Assembly (NCBI GenBank): GCA_901472455.1
Contig: LR590464.1
Span: forward strand, 2,170,001-2,234,000
Direction of reading: 5' to 3'
DNA length: 64,000 bases
DNA from: Leclercia adecarboxylata
Lineage (GTDB): Bacteria > Pseudomonadota > Gammaproteobacteria > Enterobacterales > Enterobacteriaceae
Part shown: in pieces, positions 9,491 to 18,641 of the stretch
Layout of the letters: each line of letters begins with the position of its first letter
How positions within the stretch are numbered: position 1 is the first letter of the stretch
Notes under the pieces: model-generated
Told to the model about the DNA's origin: nothing
The model's input: the letters and a program-made list of their open reading frames with translations, nothing else
The model's database searches: none
Translations under genes and position numbers: made by a program

Positions 9491-9742
9491 TTAAGCAGAT
9501 TGTCGCCGCGGTTTCGCTGAGGCCTGACGCTCAATCCAGCGGTCGATCTCATCCAGGTTGTAAAAACACGGGCTGTTATCCCACGGACTACAGTCAAAAG
9601 AGACGTGTTTGTATTCCTTCCCCTCCAGGAAAGTCTTCTCCCGCGCCTTCTTTAGCGTCCCCTTTTTAATCCCCTTCAGGGCTATCAACTGCTCCTCAGA
9701 CACCCATTTCCCGGGCGATACCATCATGATTACTTCGCTCAT
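9491..9742 (-). CDS. xis: Excisionase
   Basis: 83 residues from ATG 9742 (MSEVIMMVSPGKWVSEEQL), preceded by GAGAAAGG. A winged-helix/MerR-like domain, with VSEEQLIALKGIKKGTLKKA as the recognition segment and YNLDEIDRWIERQ near the end; the family occurs directly upstream of IntQ-type integrases. It directs excision with the integrase. It ends 32 bp before int starts. Confidence 0.8.
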   Translation of the reverse strand: MSEVIMMVSPGKWVSEEQLIALKGIKKGTLKKAREKTFLEGKEYKHVSFDCSPWDNSPCFYNLDEIDRWIERQASAKPRRQSA

Positions 9743-9841
9743 ACCTTTCTCCACTTAAACTTAATGCCGGGGCGAACTGGCTATTTCTCCGCACCCGGCA
9801 CAGCCATTAGCTGTTTTAGGTTGCTCGGTGATATTTCAATA

Positions 9842-10081
9842 TCAGGCGGCCTGCCCGGATAAAGATCGCAGGCGGCGCATGCCCGTCATCGCCGTGGCCA
9901 CGTAGCTCGCTTTGCGGTTCACCACCTCCACCCAGACCTTCACGCCTTCCACTCGCACCGTGTACGTCTCTTTCATCCGGCTGCGCCCGTAATCGCCGTA
10001 GCGTTCTGCGTGGGCTGCCAGCGCCAGCTCGCAGGCCTGTCGCGCGAGCGGTGAATGTGTGCTGCGGTTAATCAGTTTCAT
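9842..10081 (-). CDS. DUF4060-like early phage protein
   Basis: 79 residues beginning MKLINRSTHSPLARQACELA, ending YVATAMTGMRRLRSLSGQAA. The pattern matches the small DUF4060 proteins that lie between xis and recT in Rac-like prophages. Alternative in-frame ATGs lie 6 and 9 bases upstream. It overlaps the stop of the preceding gene by 14 bases. Function is unknown. Confidence 0.65.
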   Translation of the reverse strand: MKLINRSTHSPLARQACELALAAHAERYGDYGRSRMKETYTVRVEGVKVWVEVVNRKASYVATAMTGMRRLRSLSGQAA

Positions 10082-10716
10082 GGTCATCACCTTCGATACG
10101 CTTAAACTCGATCACCCAGACCCAGGGGTTGGCCTGCCAGCTGTCGTTGCCGTAGATGTTTTTCCAAAGGCTACGGAAGCCAAGGAAGTGCTTATCACCA
10201 ATGACACAACATTCAGTCGGTGCGCCCTCAGCTTTCGCATCTTCTTCACTGATGCTGTTCAGCCGCTCGACCCGCACATCGGTAATCTCCAGCAGAATCC
10301 GGCTGGCACAGCGCGGCATGTGAATGCTGGGTGTCCAGCGGATCTCCTCAGCTGGTGGCACGTTCTCGTAATGCGAAGGAACATGCGCAGGGTAATTCGC
10401 CCGGTAGAGCTTCAGATCCGGCGCCCCGGCACCTGCTTCCGCCCATGTCTCGCGCACCCAGATGCGATCGCCGACGCCACCGTATGGGCAAGAAAACGGC
10501 TTTGAGCGTGCTTTAATTCCTCGGGCGTCGTCTTGAGACCAAAAATACATTCCGATCTCATTGGCTATGGACGACTCAATAATGCGTCGTAAGCCAAACT
10601 CGGGAGTGTCTGGCTGGACCTTCATAATCCGTCGGGTCTGCGTCTTCCGGCCATCCCAGGAGAGCACGCACCATCTCAGCGTTGAAAATCATTCCGCGTT
10701 CTGTAATTTTCGTCAT
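10068..10716 (-). CDS. ASCH-like phage protein
   Basis: Starts MTKITERGMIFNAEMVRALL at 10716 and, after removing one G from a GGG run near 10650, continues LDGRKTQTRRIMKVQ. The GRKTQTRR and DRIWVRETWAE segments and the C-terminal WVWVIEFKRIEG are typical of the ASCH-type proteins common in lambdoid early regions. An RNA or modified-base binding role is often suggested; it is unproven. It lies between recT and the DUF4060 gene in the leftward operon. Confidence 0.6.
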
Positions 10717-10750
10717 GTCGTTACCGGGAGGGCGAACCCTCCCGCCTCCC

Positions 10751-11792
10751 TTAGGCCACGTATTCCGGTTTCATATCTGCCAGGGTGATGCTGAACTGAT
10801 CGTGCAGGTCATCGCCCATGTGTCGTTTCGCTGCTGCCAGCACGCGCTCGGCTTCAGCGAATTGCTCAACTGCTCCCGGTTCGCCCGGTTGTGGCAGGGA
10901 GTTAATCGCCGCTTCGACCGCATTGCGGTGCTTTACCAGGTGGTAACGGCGCGTGGCCTTGTTTTTCAGTTCGGTGAACAGGGTGGTTCCAAGCGCAGCT
11001 TTTGCATCGTTGATTTCATTGCCAACGGCTGCGGCAGCCTCCAATGTTTCGGCAGCATCAATCCGATCCCGGAAATCATCGGCCATAGCATCGACGTTGG
11101 CGGCTGATTCCTGCGCGCTATGGGTTGTTGTTACAGTGTCACTGTGGATGTCAGCTAAGTTAACGCGCTGCGGTGCCGGGTTGATCTCCTTCTCGGTGCG
11201 CGGTTCAACTTCATCCGGGCTGTAGACGCCGAGGATGACCTCAGGGCAGTACAGGCGCGCCCAGTACTTCACCGCGAGATAGGCGATCTGCTGCTTGGGT
11301 GCCGTTTTCCACAGTGGGGAGTTCCGGGTGGTAATGTCAGCCAGGTAAATGTTCTCGCCCCAGGTGATATCCGTCTCGCCGCGCAGGACAGCGCCAAACC
11401 CGGACAAACAGGCCCAGCTCATCGCGGCCGTCTTTCTTACCGGCGATCTTTTCCCAGTCGCCGCCGTATTCGTAATGGAAACGTCCCACTATGGCGCTTG
11501 AACTGGAAATAACCGCGTTCACCAGCTGCGCTTCGTAACCTAGTACGCCGTTGACCAGGTGCGTTTTCTGAGCGACCGCGTAAGGGTTCATGCCCCACTG
11601 CATGGCCTGCATGACGATCGCCATGCAGTCGGCTGGTTTACCTGCAAGGTGTTTCGGTACAGTCACAGCAGACTGCGCCATCAGTTCAGCAAATGCGGTC
11701 AGCTGGCCGAGTGCCTGAACGTTGAATACAGCGTTACTGGCAGAGATAGTGTTTGGAGTCTGCTCTGCGGCGATGATATTGGTGTTTTGCAT
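10751..11792 (-). CDS. recT: RecT-family single-strand annealing protein
   Basis: RecT core: LGQLTAFAELMAQSAVTVPKHLAGKPADCMAIV, AMQWGMNPYAVAQKTHLVNG, GVLGYEAQLVNAVI, then after a frameshift near 11400 TDITWGENIYLADITTRNSPLWKTAPKQQIAYLAVKYWAR. The start at 11792 has GGAG 9 bases upstream. At about 345 residues it is longer than Rac RecT (269) because of an extended C-terminal tail rich in Ala/Glu. It anneals complementary strands after RecE resection, and the gene lies just downstream of recE. Confidence 0.88.
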
Positions 11793-11806
11793 GGTCATTA
11801 TCTCCA

Positions 11807-14800
11807 TTAAGCCAGGCGCAGCGCTTCAAGGCGGCGCAGGTCGAAGTCGTTCAGTTCGTCGGTGTAGTCTTCGGTGATCGGCGCTGGCCAGCAGTTAGTG
11901 TCATAAGCCTGAGCCAGGGCGTGCATGGTTTTCTGATACTCCTGTACGCCCAGCGCCAGCAGATCGTCTGAAGCTTCAATAACCGCCACCCAGTGGTAGC
12001 CCTCGTCTTTATTGACGAAGATCCAGAAGAACTGGTCAAAGTCAGCGACGGTGCAGTACATACCCGCGCTGAGGTGGTAATCGCGGTCGATGATTTCCCG
12101 GTGCAGTTTGGCGCGCAGGCCATCCTGCTTAACGCGGCCCATGCTGATCGTCTTAAGGTCAACGCCAATACGAACGCCGTTGATTTCAACCTCAAGGTCC
12201 GGGCGTACACGAACTTCAAGGCCGGTTTCGTCGTCCATACCGAAGTAACTGGTTTCTACTGAACGGGAAGGGTGGCGCAGTAGTTTCCCGGCCGATTCAT
12301 GGTTCAGCAGGGCCTGCTGAATTGCAGTGGCCAGCGCCAGTTGTTCACTGGACAGAATGGTTTTCCCGGCAACGCTATCGCGCCATTCCTGCTCAAACTC
12401 ATCAGCGAAGATGGCATTCGGGTTCACTGCGCGGATCGCCGCCTGCAGTTCATCTTTCTTGCCGGTGAGCTTCAGCTGCTCGGCTTTTTGGTTTATCCGC
12501 GTTATATTCGCGAATGAACGCCTTCATAGAGTCGGTGGTGGTGAACGCTTCTTCCGGGACGCCAGGGAACACCGCAAACTCTTCGTGAAGTTTCTCCGGC
12601 TCCAGGGCCAGCGTGTGAGCCAGACTACCGAACGTCAGCGCCTCGCTGCTTTCGCGGCGGATAGTCTTAGTCACATGGCGGCCGTGATAGAACATCAGGC
12701 TGACACGGGCATCTTTCACTTGGGTGCTGCTGATCCCGTTCGCTGCGTGGTAGACGTTATTCGGCAGACCTTCATAGCGGCCCGGTTCGAAGTACGCCGG
12801 GTATTCCGGTGCGCTGGCGGTTTCCTCCGGCGCTTCGGTGGTAACTTCCGGCTGCGTGGCGTTCGCCAGCTCTGGCACGGCGGCGGCCAGAACTTCTGCC
12901 GGCTTCAGGGCATCTGTTTGCGGATCAGCTGCATCAGTGCTTTCGCTTGGTGATACCGCATCAGTAACTTCGACTTTCTCTGGCTGAGCCTCTTCCATCT
13001 GCACATCGCTGGAGTTCTCCGTTACTGTTTCCGTTTTTTCGAATGCATTTGAGGGGGTATTGATGACCGGGTCAGTATTTCCCCCCAGCAGGCCATCGAT
13101 AGAGAACACGCCGCCTCCGAGGTTAGCGACCTGTGGCTGGCTGGTGGCGGCCAAGTCTTCTTTAACCCATTTCGGATCTGCTGGGTCACTGATGCCTTCA
13201 ACGAATTCCCCGCGGGCTGCAGCCAATCCGTCATCTACTTCCTTGCGGGTTGGCTCTTCCACTTTCGTCTGGCGGCCTGCGCGAGGATCTTCATCCCACT
13301 CTGGATAGCCCTTCGAACGCTCGCCATTTTCATAGATTCCGTTCGCGGTGAACCATTCACGAACCTGCTTACGTAGTTCGACCGTGGTTAACTCATCACT
13401 CCAGGGGATTGCACGGGCAATACCAAAAATACTGTCAGCGTTGTAATCGGTAATGTCAGAGGTTTTGCCGAGCACCTTGAGCGCTCTGGAGTGGGCCTCA
13501 TCTTTTTTGTCAGCCAGCTCTTTAGCCGCCATGAGCTGAGCACGGTTAATTTTCCCGGGTACGGCATCCGGGTAAAGCTGTGCAATTGCTATTTCGATGC
13601 TCAGGTTCGCCATGTTCTGCGGCACCGCACGCTTATAGGGTTCGGCAGGTTGTGGCTCTTCGGATTTCTCGTCTTGTGGGACACCAACACCATCAATGTG
13701 GGTGCCTGCAGCCCATTCACTTGTCAGGATTTCGTGGTCACTAGCCTCAGTAGACACCCAGATTCTGGTGAAGCGGAGGACCAGAGCCAGTTCATGGCGT
13801 TTATCCTTGCTGAATACTTTTCGGATCGCGTCGGCATAGCTCCACAGAGCCTTGGTGTCGAAATCCTTTAACTCTGGGCAGCTTTCAGCAGCAAGCAGGA
13901 GCGTCTGGACATAGCTATTGTCGGTATCCATTTCCAGCGCATGCAGTTCCGCATGTTCACCGCGGTTAACATGATGGCGCAGTTCGTCCACCGTCAGTTG
14001 AGCCAGCAGTTGTTGGCGGAATGGCAGTTTGCTGGCTGGATAACGAGTAAACTCATCACCGGTTTTATGGACCCGCAGGCCATTCTCATACCAGTAATCA
14101 GGCTCATCCTTGGCCGGGAGCTTTCCACTCTTCCAGTCTTCAACCAGCTGATTGCGAGCACCAGCTTCTGCCTTAATCCAGCTCGACATGAAGGCGGCCA
14201 TCTGCGCCGGTTCGTGCACTTTGTCCTGAGGGAAAACGTCTTTGATGGCCTGGACCAATTTCCACTCAGCATGCCCAGACAGCTCGCTCAAATCAGGAAC
14301 ATCATTTTTGGCCTGCAGCAGGTTCTGGAAGTAAATATTTCCCTCATCCATCGCTAATTCGTTTGCGACGATCTGCTGCTCCTGGCTGATCTCCGAAAGA
14401 TATTTGTCACCCAGTATATGGACGGCGAAGCGTACAGCCTGGGTGCGGTTTGCCAACAACGTAGAGCTGAAAGGTATTACCGGCGCATCAGAGAGATCCA
14501 CATTGCTAGTGGCGCTGTCCAGGGCGATGGTGGTTTCGCTCTGAGATGCGGCACCCGGGATCACGTTCCAGGTGCGCTGGTCTTCGGCCAGGGTGTAGCG
14601 CTCGCACCAGGTGTAATCGATGGTGCTTTCTTCGGGCAGGTCATTGAACACCGGGAAATCGGTGCGAACAGGCTTGGCGTAGTCTTTACCGCGGCCAGTT
14701 TCGATGCCTGCATCTTCCAGCGCGACATCCAGCTGCAACGCAGCTCGTGATTGGGTGTTGGCGGAGAGCCACACTACAGCGTCAGGCTTCCCTGACTTCT

Positions 14801-14831
14801 GAGTGGCCTTAACCAGGTAGAAAAATTCCAT
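11807..14831 (-). CDS. recE: RecE exonuclease VIII
   Basis: About 1000 residues after joining two frames at a shift near 12490. The long N-terminal part (starting MEFFYLVKATQKSGKPDAVVW) is poorly conserved, as in Rac RecE. The C-terminal nuclease has PGRYEGLPNNVYHAANGISS, SLMFYHGRHV, LTFGSLAHTLALEPEKL, and the metal/DNA-binding part RPDLEVEINGVRIGVDLKT (D...D-K) and YHLSAGMYCTVADFD. It degrades 5' strands of linear duplex DNA and feeds RecT; it is the first large gene of the pL operon. The middle contains acidic, low-complexity sequence. Confidence 0.9.
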
Positions 14832-14970
14832 GTCAGATCCTCATTTTTGAATGTAAGATCCCCGGGCCAGAGATAGCGCCCATTGGGTGTGTTTTTGGTT
14901 TTGGTATAAATTCCGGTGTAACTTTGGTCGGTGGCACCGGACGTAGACCCCGCCTTGCGCGGGTTTTACG

Positions 14971-15135
14971 TTAGGCTTCGTGGGCCATCTGGTCGTACGA
15001 AGCGCAACGCTTGGAACAATAATTGAGTTCTTCGCGCGCCAGCTGGGCACCGCGGATGAAGATCAATACGTTTTTAACTTCTTTCCCGGACTCGATTGGC
15101 TTGCGGCAGTACGCGCATTTCGATGAGTTACACAT
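14971..15135 (-). CDS. YdaE-like small zinc-binding protein
   Basis: 54 residues, MCNSSKCAYCRKPIESGKEV ... CSKRCASYDQMAHEA. Two CxxC-type pairs (CAYC, CSKRC) form a treble-clef-like zinc site; the sequence closely follows Rac YdaE. Start ATG 15135 overlaps the preceding stop (ATGTGTAA), implying coupled translation. Function is unknown. Confidence 0.75.
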   Translation of the reverse strand: MCNSSKCAYCRKPIESGKEVKNVLIFIRGAQLAREELNYCSKRCASYDQMAHEA

Positions 15136-15244
15136 CTGGGTTCCCCTTCTGCGCCAGCAGATAACAGATACGGCGAACAATCACCTCAACCCAGTTCAGT
15201 TTTACGGCCTGCTGCCGTACTGGTTTACGTGCGAAATCAGTCAT
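15128..15244 (-). CDS. Small basic early phage protein
   Basis: 38 residues, MTDFARKPVRQQAVKLNWVE to LLAQKGNPDV, coupled to the YdaE-like gene by an overlapping start/stop and preceded by GGGGGAA. Very short, but its position in the leftward operon and its tight overlap support it. No family recognised with certainty. Confidence 0.55.
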   Translation of the reverse strand: MTDFARKPVRQQAVKLNWVEVIVRRICYLLAQKGNPDV

Positions 15245-15253
15245 ATTTCCCCC

Positions 15254-15442
15254 TTACCAGACCTTTGGCCAACCTGCTATTACGGCGGCGGTGCCAATTT
15301 CATACTCCGGCTCTTCCGGTTCTTCGCTGCGATGGAGGTCAATGGCGATCTTATCCGCCTCTTTCCAGTCATTCGCTTTAACCTGATATGTGCGATATCC
15401 ACTGCTGCCGGAGATCACGACGGTAAATCTCAACTTAGCCAT
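15254..15442 (-). CDS. Small early phage protein
   Basis: 62 residues from ATG 15442 (MAKLRFTVVISGSSGYRTYQ), after GAGGAAGAC. A longer form from ATG 15508, also with a fair ribosome site (GAGGTGG), would add 22 residues. Contains WKEADKIAIDLHRSEEPEE. First gene after pL; the position is that of lambda N, but it lacks an arginine-rich motif, so an N function is unlikely. Confidence 0.5.
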   Translation of the reverse strand: MAKLRFTVVISGSSGYRTYQVKANDWKEADKIAIDLHRSEEPEEPEYEIGTAAVIAGWPKVW

Positions 15443-15596
15443 GTCTTCCTCTTTGCCCTTGTCGCCAGGCTGGCGGAACATTTCTTTAACCTGATGCGCG
15501 TTAATCATTCCACCTCATCCGACTATTCGTATGCCGTCGGCGGCTACTTCGTGGGCGTCCTGCCTGGGTGGTTCGCATTGCGTCTTAGTGAGATAG

Positions 15597-15625
15597 ATTA
15601 AATCACTGGTTTACAATTGTGTCAA
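15597..15625 (-). promoter_or_regulatory. Leftward early promoter pL
   Basis: On the minus strand: TTGACA (15620-15625), 17-bp spacer, TTTAAT (15597-15602). It overlaps the operator array and faces the recE-recT-xis-int operon. The -35 is a perfect consensus. Confidence 0.75.
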
Positions 15626-15660
15626 CTAATGGTTAATGATGAATGTAAATCTGCGGTTTA
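15599..15660. promoter_or_regulatory. Left operator array (OL)
   Basis: Two clear sites, TAAATCACTGGTTTA (15599-15613) and TAAATCTGCGGTTTA (15646-15660), with a weak middle match TCAACTAATGGTTAA (15622-15636). They share the palindrome TAAAYC-N3-GRTTTA with the array before the Cro-like gene. The first covers the pL -10 box. Confidence 0.7.
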
Positions 15661-15706
15661 CAGTGCTGGATTTTGTGAAGAGGCTGATGAATCGCAGACA
15701 AAAAAA

Positions 15707-15728
15707 ATCCCGACGCTAAGGTCGGGAT
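15707..15728 (-). terminator. Terminator of the immunity operon
   Basis: Inverted repeat ATCCCGAC-N6-GTCGGGAT followed on the minus strand by an uninterrupted T run (complement of AAAAAAA at 15701-15707). It lies between the ParA-like gene and pL. Confidence 0.8.
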
Positions 15729-15789
15729 CGGGGGTTTTGGGTGATTCGTTGTCTAGCGGTGGGTCTGATGAATAAAGGGAAATATAAAA

Positions 15790-15808
15790 CCCGGCTTTAA
15801 AAACCGGG
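15790..15808 (-). terminator. Second terminator after the ParA-like gene
   Basis: CCCGG-N9-CCGGG followed on the minus strand by TTTTAT, just past the reconstructed stop at 15818. Tandem with the stronger hairpin at 15707-15728. Confidence 0.6.
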
Positions 15809-15817
15809 CCTAAAAAA

Positions 15818-16897
15818 TTAAATACAATTGACGACATTATTTACATCTAATTCTAAAGCGTCGATCTGGGCTTTGTTAGCTTGAGTGGCCATGCCATAAA
15901 TAGTGTAGCTTTTATGCTGCAAGCTACTCAGCGGACAGCCTTCATGATTTATGATGGCAGCAAGTGTATTGCCATCTTTTACATGCATAACTCGATCTTC
16001 AATCTCTTCTTCAGTAAATAAATGTGAATGTGTTTTAAGTAAATTCGTTGTAATTTTTTTTTATTTCTTCAGCATGAGACTTGAATGCTTTCGCTGCGTC
16101 TTTCTCATTAGTTCGTGAACGGTTTTGGACAAACACATGAAGTTTAGGAAATTCTATCTTACTCTGTTTAGCTTCTTTATTAAAATCGAGGAACATCTCA
16201 TCTTGTTCTGAGTTATCAATAGACACGCCGTAGATGAGCTTTACTAAGTTTTTAATACCGCGAATTGAGGCTGCATCAGCTGTGCAAGGAATAATCACTC
16301 TGTTTGAGGCAACTACACCTAGTTCAGTGTAACTCGCAAAACTAGGGTTACAGTCAATGAAAAAAGTCTTTGGTCTTTCTGAAATGGTCTTATCAGCTTC
16401 GAAAGAAGCTATCAAATCAATTAACAGAGAACGGCTTTTTTTCCATGCCTCTTTGACTGGCGAAGAACCGATATGTGCAATCAATCGTGAACAAATATCT
16501 AAGTCTACATCGCCTGGTAAAAGGTATAAATTAGGTGGCATTTTAGTATTTACTGAGTCAGCTTTCACAAAGTAACTTGATTCATTTCCTAATCTGGATA
16601 ATGGGGACTTACTAAAACGCTCTTTGATATAACCAGCAATAGTTGTATTTCTATCCCTTAACTGATTGAGATTTTCCTCACCGACGCCGTTACCGCCTAA
16701 AAATAATTTCAGAAACATTTTGATTGAGGACACGCATCGATAACAACGACATCTTCGTTATCATGCGCAATGGCATACTCCACCGCTATATTATAAGTTA
16801 GGAAGGTTTTCCCAACTCCGCCTTTGTTATTCCAAATCAAGTATTTCTTATTAGTATCAATCATATCATTCGCAACTTCTACTGATCCTGTTTCCAT
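15818..16897 (-). CDS. ParA-like ATPase at the rex position
   Basis: About 358 residues after correcting two frameshifts (near 16715 and in the T-run 16052-16061). N-terminus METGSVEVANDMIDTNKKYL, then a deviant Walker A NNKGGVGKTFLTYN, Walker A' VVVIDACPQS, Walker B KTFFIDCNPSF and a C-terminal extension ending NNVVNCI in the restored frame. Fold and motifs are those of ParA/MinD ATPases, but no parB partner or centromere-like repeats are seen. The gene is AT-rich compared with its neighbours, suggesting separate acquisition. It is transcribed with the repressor between OL and OR, so it should be expressed in the lysogen; exclusion of other phages is an inference from position. Confidence 0.75.
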
Positions 16898-17062
16898 AAT
16901 CTTATCCTAAGTTTGCTGTGTATTTGAAAAAATACTTTATGTACTGCTATGGAACATTAATTTAACAATCGGAAAGTTTTTTCACTTTAAACGAGTTACT
17001 TTCGAAATTATTATGTTTTTTGGTCGGTTAGCTTCACTATGATGTTCCGCCGCTTTTGAAAT

Positions 17063-17239
17063 TTACGCAGTAAAATACATCCCGATGACAGCGACCGCAA
17101 ACAACATTGAGTCCTGGATGTAAGCTTCTCCTTTATCCGCAAGGGGCTGAAGATCAGGGAAAAGTGCAAATGAAAATGATGCAAAGAGCAGTTGATGATA
17201 GAAACATTTAGTCCTTAATAATGACCTCTTAGTTTGCAT
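17063..17239 (-). CDS. Small two-helix membrane protein between repressor and ParA-like gene
   Basis: 58 residues, MQTKRSLLRTKCFYHQLLFA ... MLFAVAVIGMYFTA. It starts 10 bp after the repressor stop, in the same reading frame. Two hydrophobic stretches (about 16-32 and 44-58) with a basic N-terminus predict membrane insertion. No family is recognised. Being in the repressor transcript and followed by an ATPase gene, it could be the membrane partner of a rex-like pair; this is inference. Confidence 0.5.
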   Translation of the reverse strand: MQTKRSLLRTKCFYHQLLFASFSFALFPDLQPLADKGEAYIQDSMLFAVAVIGMYFTA

Positions 17240-17248
17240 CAGGGGCCG

Positions 17249-17632
17249 CTACTGGTCGTCACCTTTAATTCGTCTGCTTATATACTTCTCATACAGCTCA
17301 TCCAATTCTTTCAGGCGGATCGCGAAGATGCGAAGCATGTTCTGCTGTTCTTCTTCAGGTAGCTGGCGGTAAAGCTCGAGCAGGCGCTGTTCGTCCGGCT
17401 TGAGTCCGTCTTTCTCACCAACGTCCTCACCGAGTAACCAGGCGACAGAAATGCCTACAGCGTCGGCTATGGCCAGTGCCGATTTTTTACTAATCACGCC
17501 TTTTTTGAACCAGCCGTTTACGGCCTGAGGGGTGACTCCAGCTATTCGTGCCATGTCTGCTTTGGTAACACCGCGATCAGTGATCTCAGTAAGGCGCTCT
17601 ACCAGAACGAGGTTGGGTTCTTCTTTTCTCAT
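17249..17632 (-). CDS. RacR-like prophage repressor
   Basis: 127 residues from MRKEEPNLVLVERLTEITDR; an alternative ATG at 17662 lies inside the operators. HTH: VTKADMARIAGVTPQAVNGWFKKGVISKKSALAIADAVG, then AWLLGED and a helical tail LKPDEQRLLELYRQLPEEEQ resembling RacR/DicA-type repressors. There is no S24 peptidase domain (no Ala-Gly cleavage site or Ser/Lys dyad), so RecA-stimulated self-cleavage is not expected. It probably binds the TAAAYC-N3-GRTTTA sites on both sides and represses pL and pR. Confidence 0.82.
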   Translation of the reverse strand: MRKEEPNLVLVERLTEITDRGVTKADMARIAGVTPQAVNGWFKKGVISKKSALAIADAVGISVAWLLGEDVGEKDGLKPDEQRLLELYRQLPEEEQQNMLRIFAIRLKELDELYEKYISRRIKGDDQ

Positions 17633-17642
17633 AGGGTCATTG

Positions 17643-17705
17643 TAAATATTTGGTTTATACATACAATAAATCCAAAGTTTGCATGATGTATAAATCTGTG
17701 GTTTA
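17643..17705. promoter_or_regulatory. Right operator array (OR)
   Basis: Three sites with exactly 24-bp spacing: TAAATATTTGGTTTA (17643), TAAATCCAAAGTTTG (17667), TAAATCTGTGGTTTA (17691). They lie between the divergent repressor and Cro-like genes. AAATCTGTGGTTTAC here and AAATCTGCGGTTTAC at 15647 differ by one base. Confidence 0.75.
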
Positions 17706-17734
17706 CTTCTGCTATCAATAAGCAGGAGAAGCAC

Positions 17735-17939
17735 ATGTCCGCACTCGATAAAGCAATTAAAGCCGCTGGCTCAGCCAGAAAGCTCAGCATCGCGCTTGGT
17801 GTGACGAGTATGTCTGTAAGTCATTGGAAGAATCGTGACCACGGTATCGTCCCGCCAAGCTACATCTTCCCGATTTTTTAAAATGACAGGCGTAACCCCC
17901 CACGAGCTGCGCCCTGATCTCTACCCGAACCCCCACTGA
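17735..17939 (+). CDS. Cro-like protein (YdaS family)
   Basis: Begins MSALDKAIKAAGSARKLSIA, with HTH LSIALGVTSMSVSHWKNR, matching YdaS-type Cro proteins. One extra T in the run near 17875 stops the frame early; corrected, it continues KMTGVTPHELRPDLYPNPH, the usual end of this family. GGAGAAG precedes the start. First gene of the rightward operon, divergent from the repressor. Confidence 0.8.
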
Positions 17940-17966
17940 TGGTTTACCTAAGTAGGAGCACTGCCA

Positions 17967-18221
17967 ATGCAATCACGAATATTTAACCATGATAGCAGCC
18001 CGGCCCCAGGACTTGTGATATCGAAATATCAAGGGCTTCCGCGCAAATCGTGCGAACTCTCTAACATTCGGGAGGCAGTAAAGGCCTGGAACAGGGCAAC
18101 GCCGGCGATGCGCAAAATACATCTCGCAGTTGGTTGCGAAGGAGTGGTTTTCCAGGGGTGGTCGCGGCCTGCTGCTGGCCGGGTCAGTGCATGGCACCAA
18201 AGTTTAACTTCTTCCGGATGA
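17967..18221 (+). CDS. Early right-operon protein of unknown function
   Basis: 84-residue frame starting MQSRIFNHDSSPAPGLVISK, with NIREAVKAWNRATPAMRKIH in the middle. It holds the position of cII in lambda, but no cII-like HTH is obvious. Its last part overlaps another frame starting at 18190 (MAPKFNFFRMINNIGPKYDK), so a frameshift may hide the true C-terminus. Confidence 0.4.
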   Translation: MQSRIFNHDSSPAPGLVISKYQGLPRKSCELSNIREAVKAWNRATPAMRKIHLAVGCEGVVFQGWSRPAAGRVSAWHQSLTSSG

Positions 18222-18287
18222 TCAATAACATCGGACCGAAATATGACAAGTACCTGGAAATGCTGACTCCGGCAATCCGTGGCGGTG

Positions 18288-18641
18288 ATGGCTCGTGATA
18301 ACGAAGCAGTAGCGCGCGAGTTCGGCCTGGTGACGGGCAAAACGAATGAAGAGCTAATCGCTGATGCCATCAAGGAGTGCGCAGAAGCGCAACAGGCTAA
18401 GTTACTGGGTCAGCCAATCCAGCGTCTGGAGAAGGAAGTTCGTGAAGCGGCAGAAGCATTATTGCGTTTTCTGCCAACTGATTCCCTCGGCCCGGTTCTG
18501 GCGAGCTTAGCAGCAATGGCCCCAGGGAGTTATGTGATGACAGTTTCTAAAAATGCGAAAGCCGCGGTGCTCGAACACCAACGGCTTTCAGGTGCAAAAA
18601 CAGTGCGTAATTGCGGAGGTGAGTATGTCAAATACCGCTGA
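18288..18641 (+). CDS. Early right-operon helical protein of unknown function
   Basis: Starts MARDNEAVAREFGLVTGKTN, followed by amphipathic helices (EELIADAIKECAEAQQAKLL, QRLEKEVREAAEALLRFLP). It overlaps the O start by 17 bases. The frame from 18190 may be its true N-terminal part if one base is wrong near 18292. No domain recognised. Confidence 0.45.
   Translation: MARDNEAVAREFGLVTGKTNEELIADAIKECAEAQQAKLLGQPIQRLEKEVREAAEALLRFLPTDSLGPVLASLAAMAPGSYVMTVSKNAKAAVLEHQRLSGAKTVRNCGGEYVKYR

Noticed and set aside
15254..15442. N-type early antiterminator
   Set aside because: The position fits, but no arginine-rich RNA-binding motif is present and no boxB hairpin is evident.
15818..16897. Plasmid-type partition system
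   Set aside because: No parB gene or centromere-like repeats; the neighbours are repressor and operators of an integrated prophage.
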